NCBI GenBank assembly: GCA_023393475.1
Contig: JAEWLC010000098.1
Span: forward strand, 1 to 46,588
Direction: 5' to 3'
Length of the DNA: 46,588 nucleotides
Source of the DNA: Pseudomonadota bacterium
GTDB lineage: Bacteria; Pseudomonadota; Alphaproteobacteria; Rhizobiales; Devosiaceae
This document shows positions 8,778 to 16,807 of the stretch, piece by piece; the stretch's first letter is position 1; each line of letters begins with the position of its first letter. The notes under the pieces were generated by a model. That model ran no database searches and was not told the DNA's origin. It was given only the letters and a program-made list of their open reading frames with translations. Made by a program: the position numbers and the translations under genes.

Positions 8778-9233
8778 ATGGATGATTCTGACCGCAAAAT
8801 TGTTGGGATGCTGGCGGAGGACGCACGGCGCTCCATCGCCGACATCGGCGCTGCCGTGGGGTTATCGACCTCGGCGGCGAACGAACGGGTGCGCCGGCTG
8901 GCCGGCAACGGGACGATCCGGCGGTTCACGGTGGACGTCGACCCGGAGGCCTTCGGGGCACCGATCCTCGCCTTCGTGTTCGTCGCGCTCGCTGCCGATA
9001 CCGACGAGGCGGCATTTCGCAGCTTTGTCGGCGAGCAGCCGCTGGTGACGGAGTGCCATCACGTCACCGGCGGGTGGTCCTACCTGCTGAAGGTGCGGGT
9101 CGGGTCCCTGCCTGAGCTTGAGGGCTTCCTGTCACGGCTGAAGGATGGCCGGTTCATCGCCCGCAGCGAGACGATCATCGCTCTGTCCTCAGTGCTGCCG
9201 GGGACCTTCACACCTGCCCCGGGCGCGACCTGA
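8778..9233 (+). CDS. Lrp/AsnC-family transcriptional regulator
   Basis: The N-terminal helix-turn-helix (about 1-50) has the standard AsnC pattern: LDDSDRKIVGMLAEDARRSIADIGAAVGLS-like spacing, then SAANERVRRLAGNGTIRRFTVDVD. The remainder (about 60-145) forms the RAM ligand-binding domain, including ECHHVTGGWSYLLKVRVGSLPELEGFL. These proteins sense amino acids and often control an adjacent exporter. That fits here because the stop overlaps the lysE start by one base (TGATG, 9231-9235). No good ribosome-binding site precedes the ATG, so a leaderless transcript is possible. Confidence 0.92.
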   Translation: MDDSDRKIVGMLAEDARRSIADIGAAVGLSTSAANERVRRLAGNGTIRRFTVDVDPEAFGAPILAFVFVALAADTDEAAFRSFVGEQPLVTECHHVTGGWSYLLKVRVGSLPELEGFLSRLKDGRFIARSETIIALSSVLPGTFTPAPGAT

Positions 9234-9853
9234 TGGACATGCTGCTGTTCGGCAAGAGCCTGCTGCTCGGGCTGGCGATCGCGGCACCGCTTGGTCCGAT
9301 CGGTACGCTGTGCATCAACAGGACGCTGGAGCACGGGTTCTGGGCCGGGATGATGGGCGGGCTCGGCACTGCCATGGCGGACGCGCTCTACGCTGCCCTC
9401 GCGGCACTGGGCTTTGCCGCATTCGCGGCGCTGCTGGCTGTCATCGATGCACCGCTGCGGGTGGTCGGCGGGCTGTTCATGATCTGGCTCGGCTGGACCA
9501 GCCTCCAGCCGCGGCCCCCGGTGGAAGCGGCGAGGCTCGACACGCGCAATCTGGTGGGGACGGTGGCGGCAACCTTTGCCCTGACCATGGCCAACCCCGC
9601 GACCATCATCTCTTTCGCAGCGATCTTCGCGGGATTGGGGCTTGGCAGCGCGGGCGGCGATGGCGGCGCCTTTGTGGTGGTGGCCGGAGTATTCCTCGGC
9701 TCGCTGGCGTGGTGGCTGGCGCTGAGCGGCGGCGTGGCGATGATCCGCCAGCGCCTGCCCGCCGGCTTCGCGAAGTGGGTTTCGCGCATTTCGGGCGTGG
9801 TGCTGATCATGTTCGGCATCGTGGCGTTTGGCTCGCTGCTGATGCCGCGTTGA
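9233..9853 (+). CDS. LysE-family amino-acid exporter
   Basis: 206-residue membrane protein with six hydrophobic helices. The N-terminal motif LLLGLAIAAPLGPIGTLCINRTLEHGF (9-35) contains the conserved G-P-x-G-P-like turn of LysE/RhtB transporters, and the internal TMANPATIISFAAIFAGLG segment is also typical. Such proteins export basic or neutral amino acids using the proton gradient. It is coupled to the upstream Lrp-type regulator, a common pairing in which the regulator induces export when its amino acid accumulates. The specific amino acid is unknown. It ends 6 bases before the stop of the convergent Atm1-type gene. Confidence 0.9.
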   Translation: MDMLLFGKSLLLGLAIAAPLGPIGTLCINRTLEHGFWAGMMGGLGTAMADALYAALAALGFAAFAALLAVIDAPLRVVGGLFMIWLGWTSLQPRPPVEAARLDTRNLVGTVAATFALTMANPATIISFAAIFAGLGLGSAGGDGGAFVVVAGVFLGSLAWWLALSGGVAMIRQRLPAGFAKWVSRISGVVLIMFGIVAFGSLLMPR

Positions 9854-9859
9854 CGCCAC

Positions 9860-11758
9860 CTACTCCGCCGCCGGCAGCCCGCGCTTGACGAAGCCTTCGG
9901 GATCGTTGGCGACCTTGCGGGCCAGTTCCTCGACTTCGCTCGCCTCGCGCTGGCGGTTCCACATCTGGGCGTAGAGCCCGGCGTGGCGGAGCAGTTCGGT
10001 ATGGGTGCCCCGCTCGGCGATCTGGCCATCGCGCAGCACGATGATCTCGTCGGCGTTGACGACGGTGGAGAGCCGGTGGGCGATGACGAGGGTGGTGCGG
10101 TTGGCCGAGACGAGGTCGAGCGCGGACTTGATGTCCTGCTCGGTCTTGGTGTCGAGAGCCGAGGTCGCCTCATCGAGGATGAGGATGGCGGGGGCCTTGA
10201 GGATGGTGCGGGCGATAGCCACGCGCTGCTTCTCGCCGCCCGAGAGCTTCAGCCCGCGCTCGCCGACCTGGGTGTCGAACCCCTTGGGCAGCGCCTCGAT
10301 GAAGTGACCGATCTGCGCCAGTTCGGCGGCCTTGCGGACCTCCTCGTCGGTCGCGTCGGGGCGGCCGTAGCGGATGTTGTAGGCGATGGTGTCGTTGAAC
10401 AGGACCGTATCCTGCGGGACCATGCCGATGGCGGCGCGGAGGCTTTCCTGCGTGACGTCGCGCAGGTCCTGCCCGTCGATGGTGATGCGGCCCTCGATCA
10501 CGTCGTAGAAGCGGTAGAGCAGCCGCGAAATGGTCGACTTGCCTGCACCCGAGGGGCCGACGACGGCGATGGTCTTGCCGGCCGGGACCTCGAAGCTGAT
10601 GCCCTTGAGGATGGGGCGATCGGCGTCGTAGTGGAACTTCACGTCCTCGAAGCGGATCACCGGGCCGGTGATGGCGATGGCCGGGGCACCAGGCTTGTTC
10701 TGGATCTCGGGCTCCCGGTCGAGCAGCTTGAACATCTCCTCGATGTCCGTGAGGCCCTGGCGGATTTCGCGATAGACGAAGCCGATGAAATTCAGCGGCC
10801 GGTAAATCTGCATCAGGAAGGTGTTGAGCAGCACGAAATCGCCCAGCGTCAGCGTGCGGTTCATCACCCCGATCACGGCCATGACGAGGATCACCACCGC
10901 GCCGGCGTAGAAGATCACCGCCTGGCCGAAATTGAGGAAGCCGAGCGAGGTCCAGATGCGGACGGCCGAGCGCTCGTAGCGCTCCATCGACTTGTCGAAA
11001 CGGGCGGCCTCCATCTTCTCGTTGGCGAAGTACTTCACCGTCTCGAAGTTGAGCAGGCTGTCGATGGCCTTGCCGTTGGCATCAGTGTCGCTCTCGTTCA
11101 TGTCGCGGCGGATGGCGATGCGCCAGTTCGAGGCCTTGATGGTGAACCAGAGGTAGAGCCAGACGGTAACGATCAGCACCGAGAGGTAGCTGATGCCGAA
11201 CATCACGATGAAGATGACGCCAGTGATGATGAACTCGACCAGCGTCGGGGCCGTGTTGAGCATCGTGAAGCGGACGATAGTCTCGATACCCTTGGTGCCG
11301 CGCTCGATGACGCGGCTGAGCCCGCCGGTGCGGCGCGCGAGATGGAAGCGCAGCGACAGCTTGTGCAGGTGCTCGAAGGTCTGCAGCGCCAGCTTGCGCA
11401 CGGCGTTCTGCCCGACAGAGGCAAAGAGCACGTCGCGCAACTGCTGGAAGCCGGCATCGATGACGTTGCCGACGCCAAAGGCGACGACCAGCACGATGGG
11501 CACGGCAATGCCCATGACCAGACCTGGATCGGGCGTCGAGCCATCGAGGCTGTCGATGATCCACTTGTAGGCGAAGGGAACGAGGGTGGTGGCAACCTTC
11601 GAAACCAGCAGCGCGCCGATGGCGAGGATCACGCGCAGCTTGAGGTCAGGCCTGCCGGCCGGCCACATGTACTGCCAAAGGTTGCGAACGGTGGAAAGCA
11701 GCCCACCCTCCTCCGCGCTAACGGTAGGACGCTTGGGCGCCTCATCGGCGACTGACAT
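9860..11758 (-). CDS. Atm1/HMT1-type ABC transporter (half-transporter, exporter fold)
   Basis: A 632-residue half-transporter: a six-helix membrane domain (about 40-340) fused to a nucleotide-binding domain (about 385-610). Atm1-type features include RFHLARRTGGLSRVIERGTKGI in the first cytoplasmic helices and NFETVKYFANE. The ATPase has Walker A GPSGAGKST, signature LSGGEKQR, Walker B ILILDEATSALD and the H-loop IAHRLST. Bacterial and mitochondrial Atm1 proteins export glutathione-linked compounds or metal-glutathione complexes. The ArsR regulator immediately upstream (TGATG overlap at 11756-11760) supports a role in metal or metalloid tolerance. The start at 11758 was chosen over longer options because it matches that coupling. 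A partial copy of its 3' end lies at 8631-8712. Confidence 0.92.
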   Translation of the reverse strand: MSVADEAPKRPTVSAEEGGLLSTVRNLWQYMWPAGRPDLKLRVILAIGALLVSKVATTLVPFAYKWIIDSLDGSTPDPGLVMGIAVPIVLVVAFGVGNVIDAGFQQLRDVLFASVGQNAVRKLALQTFEHLHKLSLRFHLARRTGGLSRVIERGTKGIETIVRFTMLNTAPTLVEFIITGVIFIVMFGISYLSVLIVTVWLYLWFTIKASNWRIAIRRDMNESDTDANGKAIDSLLNFETVKYFANEKMEAARFDKSMERYERSAVRIWTSLGFLNFGQAVIFYAGAVVILVMAVIGVMNRTLTLGDFVLLNTFLMQIYRPLNFIGFVYREIRQGLTDIEEMFKLLDREPEIQNKPGAPAIAITGPVIRFEDVKFHYDADRPILKGISFEVPAGKTIAVVGPSGAGKSTISRLLYRFYDVIEGRITIDGQDLRDVTQESLRAAIGMVPQDTVLFNDTIAYNIRYGRPDATDEEVRKAAELAQIGHFIEALPKGFDTQVGERGLKLSGGEKQRVAIARTILKAPAILILDEATSALDTKTEQDIKSALDLVSANRTTLVIAHRLSTVVNADEIIVLRDGQIAERGTHTELLRHAGLYAQMWNRQREASEVEELARKVANDPEGFVKRGLPAAE

Positions 11759-12081
11759 CAGGCGAGCTCTTTGACCGGGGAAACGGTGGTGAGGCCTGAG
11801 AACAGGCCGGAACAAGCGGAGTTGAATTCGGCGAGGCGATCCGCACGGAGCTTGTAGCAGTTGCGGGTGCCCTTGGCGTGGCGCTCGACGAGGCCGGCAT
11901 CGAGCAGCACCTTGATGTGCTGGCTGACGGTGGACTGGGCCAACGGCAGGCACTGGGTCACATCAGTACAGCAGCAATCTCCCGCATCCTGCTCGGCGAT
12001 AATGCGCATGATGCTGAGCCGCACGGGGTGACCCAGGGCGCGCATCATGTTGGCAATGTCGTCGTCGGATAGCGGCTTCAT
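11758..12081 (-). CDS. ArsR-family transcriptional regulator
   Basis: Compact 107-residue winged helix. The MMRALGHPVRLSIMRIIAEQ opening is the usual ArsR dimer and helix 1-2 region, and LAQSTVSQHIKVLLDAGLVERHAKGTRNCYKL is the recognition helix and wing. Three successive cysteines (DCCCTDV, about residues 31-33) sit where many ArsR proteins bind thiophilic metals or As(III), so a metal or oxidant sensor is plausible. The position is not exactly the classic ELCVCDL. The stop overlaps the Atm1 start, so it very likely controls that exporter and itself. The start was chosen at the MKPL methionine; upstream codons would encode unlikely Pro-rich sequence. Confidence 0.9.
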   Translation of the reverse strand: MKPLSDDDIANMMRALGHPVRLSIMRIIAEQDAGDCCCTDVTQCLPLAQSTVSQHIKVLLDAGLVERHAKGTRNCYKLRADRLAEFNSACSGLFSGLTTVSPVKELA

Positions 12082-12090
12082 CGTCTTTGA

Positions 12091-12105
12091 CCGATAGAAG
12101 ATCGG
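12091..12105. promoter_or_regulatory. Small inverted repeat before arsR, possible operator
   Basis: CCGAT (12091-12095) and ATCGG (12101-12105) are inverted repeats 5 bases apart, starting 9 bases upstream of the arsR start codon. ArsR proteins usually bind dyads in this position. The arms are short, so chance cannot be excluded. Confidence 0.3.
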
Positions 12106-12221
12106 CCGCGGCAAGGCAAGTTGAAAGCACCTGCCTGAAGGGGGAGTTGTGGGTAGTGGTTGACGGCACGGGGGTGCCGGCGCGACGGAGAAGTGGAACC
12201 TCTGTTTGGTCCCTCCACCGG

Positions 12222-12289
12222 CGTCATGCCCGGGCACCCAGCAATTTGGCGGTATCCCATGGGTCCGCGGGTCAAGCCCGCGGATGACG
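12222..12289. repeat. Palindromic intergenic element of the alphaproteobacterial GTCAT...ATGAC type
   Basis: Outer inverted repeats CGTCAT (12222-12227) and ATGACG (12284-12289) enclose an inner hairpin CCGCGGG (12265-12271) / CCCGCGG (12277-12283) with a TCAAG loop. Elements with this CCGCGGGTCAAGCCCGCGGATGACG-like core are scattered through many alphaproteobacterial genomes. It lies in the 238-base gap between arsR and the LysM gene; that gap also holds the arsR promoter region and nothing else I can name. Confidence 0.6.
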
Positions 12290-12319
12290 ACTGAGAGGCT
12301 GGGAAGATGCTACGCCCCG

Positions 12320-14155
12320 CTACTCCTCGGTCACCAGCGGCAGGTCGAAGATCTGGCCGGGGTAGATCTTCGAGGGCCGGCTGATCTTGTCGCGGTTGGC
12401 GTCGTAGATGGTGCGGAAGTGGATACCGGCGCCGTAATAGCGGTGGGCGAGGCTCCACAGGGTGTCGCCGCGCCGGATGATGGCCTGGCCGCCGGAGTAG
12501 CGGCCGTAGACCGGGTCGCCGAAGGGGAACAGGCGCAGCACGACAACCGAGCGTGCCTCGGGCCTCTGCTCGGGCAGTTCGAACTCGGCCATGAGCGCCG
12601 GGGAGTCAGGCGGATCGAGCGCGATGGTTGCGGGGTCGTCGTCCGTTGCGTCGAGCGGCGGGAGGGTATCCAGCCCGGCGTCGGGGGCGTCGAGGATTTC
12701 GACTGACGCTGAGCTCTTGTCGGGGCGGACGGAGGCGAGCGGCGGCAATTCCGCCGGAACCTCGATCTCTGCTGCTTCGCCATCATCGCCCTGCGGCTCG
12801 GGCACGAGGGCCTCGGGGGGCTCCGTTGCGGGAAGGATCGGCTCGTCGAGACCCGAGTGCTCGGGCAAGTCCACATCCACCGGCTCGTCGGCGGGCGGGA
12901 CGAGCGGCCCGGACGGCGTCGGCGATACCGCCGGGGCTTCCTTGCGCGGCGGCGGCGAGGGGTCCGGCGCTGACGGCGGGACGGCAGGCTCTGGATCGAC
13001 TGGCGGGCTGGGGTCAGTCGTGGCAGGCGCTTCGGCCGGCGGCGGTGCGGGAGGAGCGACCTCGGGGGCAGGTTCGGCGGGCTCTTCCGCCGGCGGCTCG
13101 ATCTCGACGGTGATGACCGAGTTGCCGAGGCTCTTGCCGCTCTCCGGCTCGATCGCCTCGACCCGAAGCTCGGTCGTCGCCTCATCGAGAATCTCGCCGG
13201 CCTCGACCAGCCAGCGACCTTCCTCGACCGTGCTCTCGCCCAGCAGCTTGCCATCGGAATAGAGCCGGATGATCGCTCCAGTGGGGCCGGAGCCGGAGAC
13301 ATAGCTCGCAGCGCCCTCGAGCTCGATGGCATCGATGGTCGGTGCGAGAATGACCGGGGCCGCGATGTCCGGCGAGGGATTTTCGGGGAGCGGGACATCG
13401 CTCGCCGCCACGGCGGGCGCTGGATCGGGGACATTGCCCTCGATCTCGGGCACCAGCGCTGCCGGAGAAGGAGTTCTGGGTACAACAGTTGTCGCGGCGG
13501 GTTCGGCCGCCTCGACCGGCTCGGGCAGCATGGCTACGTCGGGCGGCTCCGGCTGGTCCTCGATCGGCGTCATCGTGAGCGCTTCGAGTTCAGGAACCGG
13601 CGCAGGCGGCAACGCCGCGGGGGGCACAGGTGGAGGTTGCGGGGCAGCGGGTTCCGGATCGATAGCAGCCTGCCGCTGGATCGGCAGCGTGGTCGGCGCA
13701 GGAGCCGGTGCCGGTCGCGCGGTTTCGGGCCGGCGCGGCGGCAGGAGGGGACCACCCTGCCCCACGTCCGATTGCTCGGCCACGGGCTCGACCTGGCGCG
13801 GCGCCCAGGACTGTTGAGGGGCCGGTGGCTCGGCGGAGGCGGACCGTGGCGCAGGAGTTTCGGCGGCGATCTCGGGGCTCGGCGCTACCGGTGGGACCGT
13901 GGGCGGGCTGACCTCGATCGGCACCGTCACGGAGGGCGACGACTCGCCTGCGGCAGCCGTGGTGCGTTGCGGGGGCTCACCCGGGAGGTCGAACTTCCGG
14001 TCGGCCATGTCGCGCAGGCAGGCGATGAGGCTGGAGCCGGTGGGAGCGCAGGCGTTGACGAGGGGGATGCCTACGATGCCGACCGAAACCAGCAGCGTCG
14101 CGCCTGCGGCAGCAAGCACGATGGCCAGAGTTCTACGGTCGTCGGTCCTGCTCAG
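12320..14155 (-). CDS. LysM-domain protein with long Pro-rich region
   Basis: Envelope protein with an N-terminal hydrophobic anchor (TLAIVLAAAGATLLVSVGIVGIPLV), a very long Pro/Ala/Glu-rich region (to about 510) and a C-terminal LysM domain (IIRRGDTLWSLAHRYYGAGIHFRTIYDANRDKI to KIYPGQIFDLP) that binds peptidoglycan. Within the Pro-rich part a short folded module (about 275-340, GSGPTGAIIRLYSDGKLLGESTVEEGRWLVEAG) resembles a bacterial Ig-like domain. No ATG opens the frame. GTG at 14119 gives 599 residues but would cut into the hydrophobic segment; CTG at 14155 gives 611 residues and has GGAGG five bases upstream, so I chose it tentatively. It follows cimA in the same direction with an 52-base gap. 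Confidence 0.8.
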   Translation of the reverse strand: MSRTDDRRTLAIVLAAAGATLLVSVGIVGIPLVNACAPTGSSLIACLRDMADRKFDLPGEPPQRTTAAAGESSPSVTVPIEVSPPTVPPVAPSPEIAAETPAPRSASAEPPAPQQSWAPRQVEPVAEQSDVGQGGPLLPPRRPETARPAPAPAPTTLPIQRQAAIDPEPAAPQPPPVPPAALPPAPVPELEALTMTPIEDQPEPPDVAMLPEPVEAAEPAATTVVPRTPSPAALVPEIEGNVPDPAPAVAASDVPLPENPSPDIAAPVILAPTIDAIELEGAASYVSGSGPTGAIIRLYSDGKLLGESTVEEGRWLVEAGEILDEATTELRVEAIEPESGKSLGNSVITVEIEPPAEEPAEPAPEVAPPAPPPAEAPATTDPSPPVDPEPAVPPSAPDPSPPPRKEAPAVSPTPSGPLVPPADEPVDVDLPEHSGLDEPILPATEPPEALVPEPQGDDGEAAEIEVPAELPPLASVRPDKSSASVEILDAPDAGLDTLPPLDATDDDPATIALDPPDSPALMAEFELPEQRPEARSVVVLRLFPFGDPVYGRYSGGQAIIRRGDTLWSLAHRYYGAGIHFRTIYDANRDKISRPSKIYPGQIFDLPLVTEE

Positions 14156-14207
14156 CGGGGCCTCCGGGCAATACGGGACAGCCTGCCCCGTATACCCCTA
14201 GCGGTGT

Positions 14208-15803
14208 TCAGGCTGCCTCTGACTTCATGAGCTTATAGGTTATCGACTCGTAAAGCGCCTCAAATGAGGCGTCGATGATATTGGGGGAGACCCCGATCGT
14301 GTACCAGCGCTCCCCGGTGCCATCGCGGCTCTCGACCAGCACACGGGTGACCGCGCCCGTGCCGCCGTCGAGGATACGGACCTTGAAATCGACCAGTTCG
14401 AGATCGGAAATGCGCTCCGAATAGACGCCCAGATCCTTGCGCATGGCGAGGTCGAGCGCGTTGACGGGACCGTTGCCTTCGGCGACCGACATCAGCCGGT
14501 CGTCGCCGATGCGGATCTTCACCACCGCCTCGGTGACGGTGATCTGCTCGCCCTTGGCGTTGTGGCGGCGTTCGACGCTCGCACGATAGCTCTCGACATC
14601 GAAGAACTCGGGCAGCGTGCCGAGGATGCCGCGGGCCAGCACCACGAAGGAGGCATCGGCGCCGTCGTAGGAATAGCCGCGTGCCTCGCGCTCCTTGACG
14701 GTGCGGAGCAGCTTGTCTATGCGCGGATCGTCCTTGGCCAGCACGATGCCGTGGCGCTTCAGCGCGGCGAGGAGGTTGGAACGCCCGGCCTGCTGGCTGA
14801 CCATGATCTGGCGCTCGTTGCCGACGCTTTCGGGCGGCACGTGCTCGTAGCTCGACACGTCCTTGGCCAGCGCCGAGGCATGGATGCCGGCCTTGGTCGC
14901 GAAAGCGGCGGTGCCGACATAGGGCGACTGCCGCGACGGAGCGCGATTGAGCAGGTCGTCGAAGGCGCGCGAGATCGAGGTCAGATCCTCGAGTTGGGTC
15001 GGGCTGATGCCGGTTTCGAAGCGATCGGCGAAGGCCGGCTTCAGCATCAGCGTGGGGATGATGGTGACGAGGTTGGCGTTGCCGCAGCGCTCGCCGATGC
15101 CGTTCAGCGTGCCCTGGATCTGGCGCACGCCGGCGCTGACGGCGGCCAGCGTGTTGGCGACGGCCTGGCCGGTATCATCATGGGCGTGGATGCCGAGCTT
15201 GTCGCCGGGGGCGACCTTCAGCACTTCGGCGACGATGGTCGAAACCTCTGAAGGCATGGTGCCGCCGTTGGTGTCGCAGAGAACGACCCAGCGTGCACCG
15301 GCGTCCAGCGCGGTTTGGATGAACTTCAGCGCATAGTCGCGGTTGGCCTTGAAACCATCGAAGAAGTGCTCGCAATCGACCAGCACTTCCTTGCCGGCCT
15401 CGACGCCGGCTTCGACCGTTTCGCGGAGCCCCTTGAGGTTCTCCTCGGGTTCGATCTCGAGTGCGATGCGGACCTGGTGGTCCCAGGCCTTGGCGACGAA
15501 GCAGGCCGCATCGGCGGCCGAGTTGAGGATGGCCTGCACGCCCGGATCGTTGCCGACCGAGCGCCCTGCCCGCTTGGTCATGCCGAAGGCGGTGAAGGTC
15601 GCGTCGCGTGTACGGGACTCGATGAAGAACTGGTCGTCGACGACGTTCGCGCCGGGATAGCCGCCTTCGATATAGTCGACGCCCAGCCGCTCGAGCAGCG
15701 CGGTAATCGAGATCTTGTCCTCGAGCGAGAATTCGATCCCGGCGGTCTGCGCGCCGTCGCGGAGGGTGGTGTCGAAGAGATAGAGGCGATCCTTAGCGGA
15801 CAT
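14208..15803 (-). CDS. cimA: (R)-citramalate synthase
   Basis: DRE-TIM metallolyase that condenses acetyl-CoA with pyruvate to citramalate, giving a threonine-independent route to 2-oxobutanoate and isoleucine. The 531 residues show DTTLRDG (11-17), a metal-binding HAHDD (206-210) and NGIGERCGNAN (234-244). The C-terminal third matches the LeuA-type allosteric dimer domain, consistent with feedback control by isoleucine. Family members include isopropylmalate and homocitrate synthases; the EGGYPGAN stretch and overall length favour CimA. The start was chosen at MSAKDR, 10 bases after the stop of the upstream GFA gene. It is the second-last gene of the long cysS operon. Confidence 0.88.
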   Translation of the reverse strand: MSAKDRLYLFDTTLRDGAQTAGIEFSLEDKISITALLERLGVDYIEGGYPGANVVDDQFFIESRTRDATFTAFGMTKRAGRSVGNDPGVQAILNSAADAACFVAKAWDHQVRIALEIEPEENLKGLRETVEAGVEAGKEVLVDCEHFFDGFKANRDYALKFIQTALDAGARWVVLCDTNGGTMPSEVSTIVAEVLKVAPGDKLGIHAHDDTGQAVANTLAAVSAGVRQIQGTLNGIGERCGNANLVTIIPTLMLKPAFADRFETGISPTQLEDLTSISRAFDDLLNRAPSRQSPYVGTAAFATKAGIHASALAKDVSSYEHVPPESVGNERQIMVSQQAGRSNLLAALKRHGIVLAKDDPRIDKLLRTVKEREARGYSYDGADASFVVLARGILGTLPEFFDVESYRASVERRHNAKGEQITVTEAVVKIRIGDDRLMSVAEGNGPVNALDLAMRKDLGVYSERISDLELVDFKVRILDGGTGAVTRVLVESRDGTGERWYTIGVSPNIIDASFEALYESITYKLMKSEAA

Positions 15804-15813
15804 CAGTCGGTAC

Positions 15814-16302
15814 TCAGTTGCGGGGCGGCCATTCGGCCGTGTCGTGGTCGGGATGCTGGCGGTTGGAGGCACTAATTCGGGCCAACCGGCCTTCGGGGTC
15901 GACCGAATAGGTCGGGGTGTCGCCGGGGAGTTCGCCGATATGGGCGTACCAGCCGACGCGGCTTTCGTTGCCGTACTGGATCACCGGCGGGACGCGGTCG
16001 GGCTCGTCGAAACTGCCCGAGAGCACGCCGATATCGGGAGCCCAGGGGTAGTCGAAGATCAGCGGCGTGCCGCAGTTCCTGCAGAAGCCGCGGTTGGCGA
16101 GTTCGGAGCTCTTGAACCAGCTGATCTCGCCGCGAGTGACGTGGAAATGCGTCTTCTCGACCGGGCAGATGACCGCGAACGGTCCACCCACGGCCTTCTG
16201 GCACATGCGGCAGTGGCAGACATGGACGTTGTCCGGCTGCTGGTCGACGCGGTAGCGGACAGCGCCGCACTGGCACCCGCCGGTGAGGTGGACTTCAGCC
16301 AT
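15814..16302 (-). CDS. GFA-domain (CENP-V/GFA) protein, copy 1
   Basis: 162 residues with the zinc-binding fold of glutathione-dependent formaldehyde-activating enzyme. All seven family cysteines are present: C10 and C12 (GGCQCGAVR), C29, C31 and C34 (CHCRMCQK), C74 and C77 (GFCRNCGTPL). In the family these hold a structural zinc and a site that may bind glutathione, though true formaldehyde-glutathione activity is disputed for most members. The C-terminus ends QHPDHDTAEWPP, a tail shared with two paralogues in this operon. Its start overlaps the previous stop by 8 bases. Exact reaction unknown. Confidence 0.88.
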   Translation of the reverse strand: MAEVHLTGGCQCGAVRYRVDQQPDNVHVCHCRMCQKAVGGPFAVICPVEKTHFHVTRGEISWFKSSELANRGFCRNCGTPLIFDYPWAPDIGVLSGSFDEPDRVPPVIQYGNESRVGWYAHIGELPGDTPTYSVDPEGRLARISASNRQHPDHDTAEWPPRN

Positions 16303-16807
16303 GGTTGAGCCTCGGAACCCAGTCGGTGGTGTCGTGGTCCGGGTGCTGGTTGTTGGTGAGACGGATGCCGGGCACCTGGTCGGCATCTTCCTCCTCGGTG
16401 GTGCCGAGCAGCTGGGCACCCTGGATGTCGATGATCGAGGGATGCCGGCTTTCCTTGCCGAGCTGGTAGCGGATCGGGATCAGGTGCGGCATATCGAAGG
16501 CGCCGATGGCGAGGGATACGTGCTCGCCCTTGAGCCAGCGGAAGAACAGATGCGTGCCGCAATCTTTGCAGAAGCCGCGGTCGACATGCTCGGAGCTGCG
16601 GAAAGTCGCGGGGGTACCGCGGGTCCAGGTCAGGTGCTCGTGGCGCACGCCAACCAGCGGGGCGAACAGGTTCCCCGTCGCCTTCTGGCACATGCGGCAA
16701 TAACAGACATGCGGGTTGTCGCGGAGTTCGGTCGCATGGAAGCGCACGGCGCCGCACTGGCAGCCGCCCGAGTACTCGCGGAAGCGATAGCCGTCGTCGG
16801 TCGTCAC
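16295..16807 (-). CDS. GFA-domain (CENP-V/GFA) protein, copy 2
   Basis: 170 residues, same fold as its neighbours. Cysteines C16, C18 (GGCQCGAVR), C35, C37, C40 (CYCRMCQK), C80 and C83 (GFCKDCGT) are all kept. The tail reads QHPDHDTTDWVP. It has about ten extra N-terminal residues and an acidic insert (GTTEEEDADQ) before the tail. It overlaps the proline iminopeptidase stop by four bases and the copy 1 start by eight. Sequence divergence from copies 1 and 3 outside the cysteine motifs suggests an old duplication with different substrates rather than recent redundancy. Confidence 0.88.
   Translation of the reverse strand: MTTDDGYRFREYSGGCQCGAVRFHATELRDNPHVCYCRMCQKATGNLFAPLVGVRHEHLTWTRGTPATFRSSEHVDRGFCKDCGTHLFFRWLKGEHVSLAIGAFDMPHLIPIRYQLGKESRHPSIIDIQGAQLLGTTEEEDADQVPGIRLTNNQHPDHDTTDWVPRLNHG

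Noticed and set aside
9983..11755. A 590-codon open frame antisense to the Atm1-type transporter
   Set aside because: It is the shadow of the transporter: Asp/Glu/His/Gly-rich with no recognisable fold, while the opposite strand has full ABC motifs.
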